A stretch of 64,000 nucleotides of DNA from Gaiellaceae bacterium (GTDB lineage: Bacteria > Actinomycetota > Thermoleophilia > Gaiellales > Gaiellaceae): positions 1 through 64,000 of the forward strand of contig JAJTCQ010000006.1 in assembly GCA_021323315.1 (NCBI GenBank). The letters are read 5' to 3'. This document shows, one piece after another, positions 61,644-64,000 of the stretch. The notes under the pieces were generated by a model. That model searched no databases. It saw only the letters and a list, made by a program, of their open reading frames with translations, and was not told the DNA's origin. Each line of letters begins with the position of its first letter. The stretch's first letter is position 1. The translations under genes were made by a program, and so were the position numbers.

Positions 61644-63101
61644 CTACCCGGGTCTGCGAATGCCCCACACGTCTCGTGCGAACACGCGCAGGGCATGGTG
61701 GGTCGTTTCCGCCGAGCGCGTCAGCGCCCTGTCGTTCACGTTCGCGAGCGTGTCGCAGGCGCGGTGGTAGCACGGGTCGTACAGGTCTCCCGCGCGACCG
61801 CCGAACTTCGCGGCCTCCGCCTGGGACTTCTTCCCGTCGGCTCCAGTGAAGATCCCGCCGACGGGGATGCCGGCCGTCACGAATGGCGCATGATCGGACC
61901 TGGCGCCGATCGCGGTCTCTCCGAACGGGATGCGGCGCGAGCGCAGGTAGCGTGCGAGCACGCGCTCGATCGCTGCCGAGCCGGCGGCACGCGACGAGCT
62001 GTCGCCGTCGTACACGAGGAGCACGTAGTTCGGGGAGCCGACCATGTCGAGGTTGAGGTAGAGCGCGTGGTCACGCCGTTCGTTCCGCGAGAGACGCCGC
62101 GTGTAGTGACGCGAGCCGAGGAGGCCGAGCTCTTCACCGGCCCACCAGACGAAGCGAAGGCGGTTGCTCGGCCGGGTCGTCGCGAGCCGCTCGGCCACCT
62201 CGAGGAGCACCGCCGACCCGCTCGCGTTGTCGTTGATTCCAGGCCCGTCGCGCACGCTGTCGAGGTGTGCGCCTGCGACCACGAGGTTGCGAGCGTCCCC
62301 TGTCCGGGTCTCGGCGATGACGTTGCGCGTCCGTCTCGTCTCCGCGACGACGTCGGCTCTCAGCTCGGCCGCGACGCCTGTAGCTCCGCTCCGCGTTCCG
62401 CGTCTGAGCGACTCTCCGACTGCGAAGCTCGCCGCCATGGCGGGGATGCTCACCTGAGGAGTGCCGAGAGTGGCAGCGAAGAGCTCGCGCCGGCCGGGGT
62501 TCCCTTCGTTGAAGACGACGACGGAGCTCGCGCCTCCCGCTACGGCGTTCGCGACCTTCGTGCGGAAGAAGCAGGTTCCTCGCTGGAGGAGGGCGATCGC
62601 GCCTCGAGGGAAGCCGGCGAAATCGGCCGGTTCGCAGCCGCTCGTGGATGCGTTGGGCCGCGGGCTCGGGACGAGCAGGTCCACCGCGACCACCTCGGCC
62701 TCGACCCTGCCGGCGCCCGAGTAGGCGAGCGTCGCGTAGTCGCGGTTCGCCCGAAAGCGCCAGTTGGCGGGTCCGGTCGTCCGCAGGAGCGGGGGAGACC
62801 TGTCGACGACGTACGGGAACGCGAACTCCTGCAGGCGGACCGCGTATCCGGCGCGGCGCATGCGGGTCGCGACGTAGCGCGCGGATGCGTCGTAGCCGGC
62901 GTTCCCGGTCGCACGGTTTCCTCCGTTGCGATCGGCGATTCGTTGCAGTGCGGCCAGGTGCTCGCGGACAGCCGAGGCGGGAATGCGTGGCCCGGCCTGC
63001 ACCGCCTCGAGCGGCGACCGGGCGGCCGACCGCGCTGCTCCTCCGAGTGCGAGGGCGGCGACGGCGCTCACGAGGGCGATCCCGAGAGCCGTGTTGCGCA
63101 C
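61644..63101 (-). CDS. Secreted M28-family aminopeptidase with PA domain
   Basis: 485 residues: signal peptide (cut near GGAARSAARS), a PA domain insert (about 130-240; FAGFPRGAIALLQRGTCFFRTKVANAVAGGASSVVVFNEG), and an M28 zinc peptidase domain. Metal ligands are visible: VAGAHLDSV (His, Asp), GINDNASGSAVLLE (bridging Asp), WWAGEELGLLGS (catalytic and ligand Glu), LNLDMVGSPN (Asp) and CYHRACDT (His). It probably trims peptides outside the cell. Own promoter region shared with nothing upstream; GC-rich gap to the next gene is 27 bp. Confidence 0.92.
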   Translation of the reverse strand: MRNTALGIALVSAVAALALGGAARSAARSPLEAVQAGPRIPASAVREHLAALQRIADRNGGNRATGNAGYDASARYVATRMRRAGYAVRLQEFAFPYVVDRSPPLLRTTGPANWRFRANRDYATLAYSGAGRVEAEVVAVDLLVPSPRPNASTSGCEPADFAGFPRGAIALLQRGTCFFRTKVANAVAGGASSVVVFNEGNPGRRELFAATLGTPQVSIPAMAASFAVGESLRRGTRSGATGVAAELRADVVAETRRTRNVIAETRTGDARNLVVAGAHLDSVRDGPGINDNASGSAVLLEVAERLATTRPSNRLRFVWWAGEELGLLGSRHYTRRLSRNERRDHALYLNLDMVGSPNYVLLVYDGDSSSRAAGSAAIERVLARYLRSRRIPFGETAIGARSDHAPFVTAGIPVGGIFTGADGKKSQAEAAKFGGRAGDLYDPCYHRACDTLANVNDRALTRSAETTHHALRVFARDVWGIRRPG

Positions 63102-63128
63102 GCGCTCAGAGTACGTGGCGAACGCGCG

Positions 63129-63593
63129 TCAGCTCGGCTTGCCGGACATTGCCCACACGGCGACCAGCGCGGCGGCGAGGACGATCAGCGCGATGACCAT
63201 CGCGGCTTTCAGCAGTCCCTCTCCGCGGCCGTCTCGCAGGCGGCGCACCCCGATCCCGCCCAGGATCAGCGCAAGCAGCGTGAGGACCGCTCCGACGTCC
63301 GCGACGATGTAGCCGATCCCGATCCACGTGGGATCGTCGACTCCCTCCGGCAGCACGTCGTCGTATTTCGTGTACAGCCACTCAGCGCCGATTCGCATGA
63401 CGATGTAGCCGGGCAGCGCGACCGCCAGGAGCGTCCAGTAGCCGAGGCGCAGGAAGCGCCCGTCTCCGCGGGCGAACGCGATCGAACTCGCACCGGTGAG
63501 AAGGCCGCCGACGAGGATCATCGCCCCGAGGACGTGCACGAGCAGCGGGAAGTCCCAGCTGTCGGGCCTGGCCGCTGCGAGCACGCTGGTCAT
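63129..63593 (-). CDS. Small four-helix membrane protein (DUF2269-like)
   Basis: 154 residues with four hydrophobic helices: one from LLVHVLGAMILVGGLLTGASS, one from YWTLLAVALPGYIVMRIGA, one from DVGAVLTLLALILGGIGV and one from MVIALIVLAAALVAVWAM. The HVLGAxILVGG start resembles DUF2269-type integral proteins. ATG overlaps the stop of the preceding related gene (ATGA), so they are a pair. Function unknown. Confidence 0.8.
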   Translation of the reverse strand: MTSVLAAARPDSWDFPLLVHVLGAMILVGGLLTGASSIAFARGDGRFLRLGYWTLLAVALPGYIVMRIGAEWLYTKYDDVLPEGVDDPTWIGIGYIVADVGAVLTLLALILGGIGVRRLRDGRGEGLLKAAMVIALIVLAAALVAVWAMSGKPS

Positions 63594-64000
63594 GCGCCGG
63601 GCTTCCAGATCATGTCGATGAGGATGAGCAGCAACACGACGCTCGCTGCTGTGTGCAGCCAGAGCCCGCGCTGTGTGCGGTTGACAGCGAGGAGCTCGGC
63701 GCTGGGGCCGTTCTGGCCCGCTGCCTCGAGCTCCTTGGCCCTGGTCATGCCCGCGGTGAACTCGACTCCGGTGCGCTGGCCGATTCCCCCGGCGACGGCC
63801 CACAGCACGAGCGCGATGATGATCCACGGATCCCAGATGTCATATCCGCCGACCGAGAACGCGAGCCAGAGGCCGAAGATCAGCGTCCCGCCGACCCCGA
63901 CCGCGACGGCGCCGTTGCCGACCTTCACGATCGGCTCCATGCGGATCGTCTCGTCCGGAGTGTCCGCGCGCCTCACGGCAGCGATGAGCACCCAGAACAG
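63590..64000 (-). CDS. Small membrane protein (DUF2269-like), N-terminus cut by the window
   Basis: The open frame runs to the last base without a stop, so the start lies outside. The visible 136 residues hold the helices GNGAVAVGVGGTLIFGLWLAFS, PWIIIALVLWAVAGGIG and LHTAASVVLLLILIDMIW, separated by a polar, charged loop (AGMTRAKELEAAGQNGPSAEL). The upstream reading LFWVLIAAVRRADTPDETIRM continues the pattern of DUF2269 proteins (helix, then charged loop). Coupled to the four-helix protein gene, with which it may form a complex. GTG at 63991 could be an internal start but would remove a likely first helix. Confidence 0.7.
   Translation of the reverse strand: MFWVLIAAVRRADTPDETIRMEPIVKVGNGAVAVGVGGTLIFGLWLAFSVGGYDIWDPWIIIALVLWAVAGGIGQRTGVEFTAGMTRAKELEAAGQNGPSAELLAVNRTQRGLWLHTAASVVLLLILIDMIWKPGA

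Overview
The window looks like chromosomal DNA of a high-GC actinobacterium. GTG and TTG starts are common and neighbouring genes often share ATGA, GTGA or TGATG start/stop overlaps. The fha-pstP-rodA-pbpA-pknB cluster, the SUF Fe-S operon, the Tat genes, the aa3-type oxidase and the large cyclase-ATPase regulators fit the phylum. I suspect a soil Thermoleophilia/Gaiellales-type lineage, but that is inference from gene style only. I saw no phage, plasmid, insertion sequence or CRISPR array.

Layout. 1-6500: an intact cyclase-ATPase regulator, then a second one broken by a frameshift and an in-frame stop; each is followed by a copy of a ~58-bp repeat; then tRNA-Lys(CTT). 6794-8604: CapA-like protein and a secreted protein of unknown function. 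8707-14228: cytochrome oxidase coxB-coxA-coxC with two genes for Usp-like domains and a possible 27-codon gene, facing a dihaem cytochrome c. 14358-17459 (minus): TPR protein, amidohydrolase, tatC, tatA. 17564-26842: SUF operon (sufC, sufB, four tandem VOC genes, sufD, hlyIII-like, msrB, Lon-substrate-domain gene, sufS, sufU, Rieske ferredoxin, methyltransferase). 26843-27243: gene-poor, with tandem repeats and a strong terminator. 27244-32627: FMN reductase/YceI operon divergent from a MarR gene, dcd, a DUF4015 glycosidase-like protein, pdxH and a class III aminotransferase.

32916-42464 (minus): ddl, pknB (four PASTA repeats), pbpA, rodA, pstP, fhaB, fhaA and a second, polytopic Ser/Thr kinase. 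This is a cell-wall growth and phosphosignalling block. 42550-46122: CARDB-like membrane protein, DUF4446 protein, a MarR gene with an operator-like promoter before a beta-propeller gene, and an HNH endonuclease. 46207-53078: arginine genes argC-J-B-D-R-G-H, with AT-rich ArgR-type boxes at argC and argR; argF is not here. 53276-59685: SIMPL-domain protein, LtrA-family membrane protein and a five-gene ABC-2 exporter cluster with a hairpin leader. 59950-64000: glnA with an unusual leader, a structured gap, an M28 peptidase and two small membrane proteins, the last cut by the window edge.

The most unusual points are the VOC quartet inside the suf operon with one shared cysteine, the Usp-like repeats and micro-ORF inside the oxidase operon, the oxidase's A2-type YSHPAV motif and N-terminal membrane extension, the doubly broken cyclase between repeats, and the structured leaders at 26.9, 55.3 and 59.9 kb.
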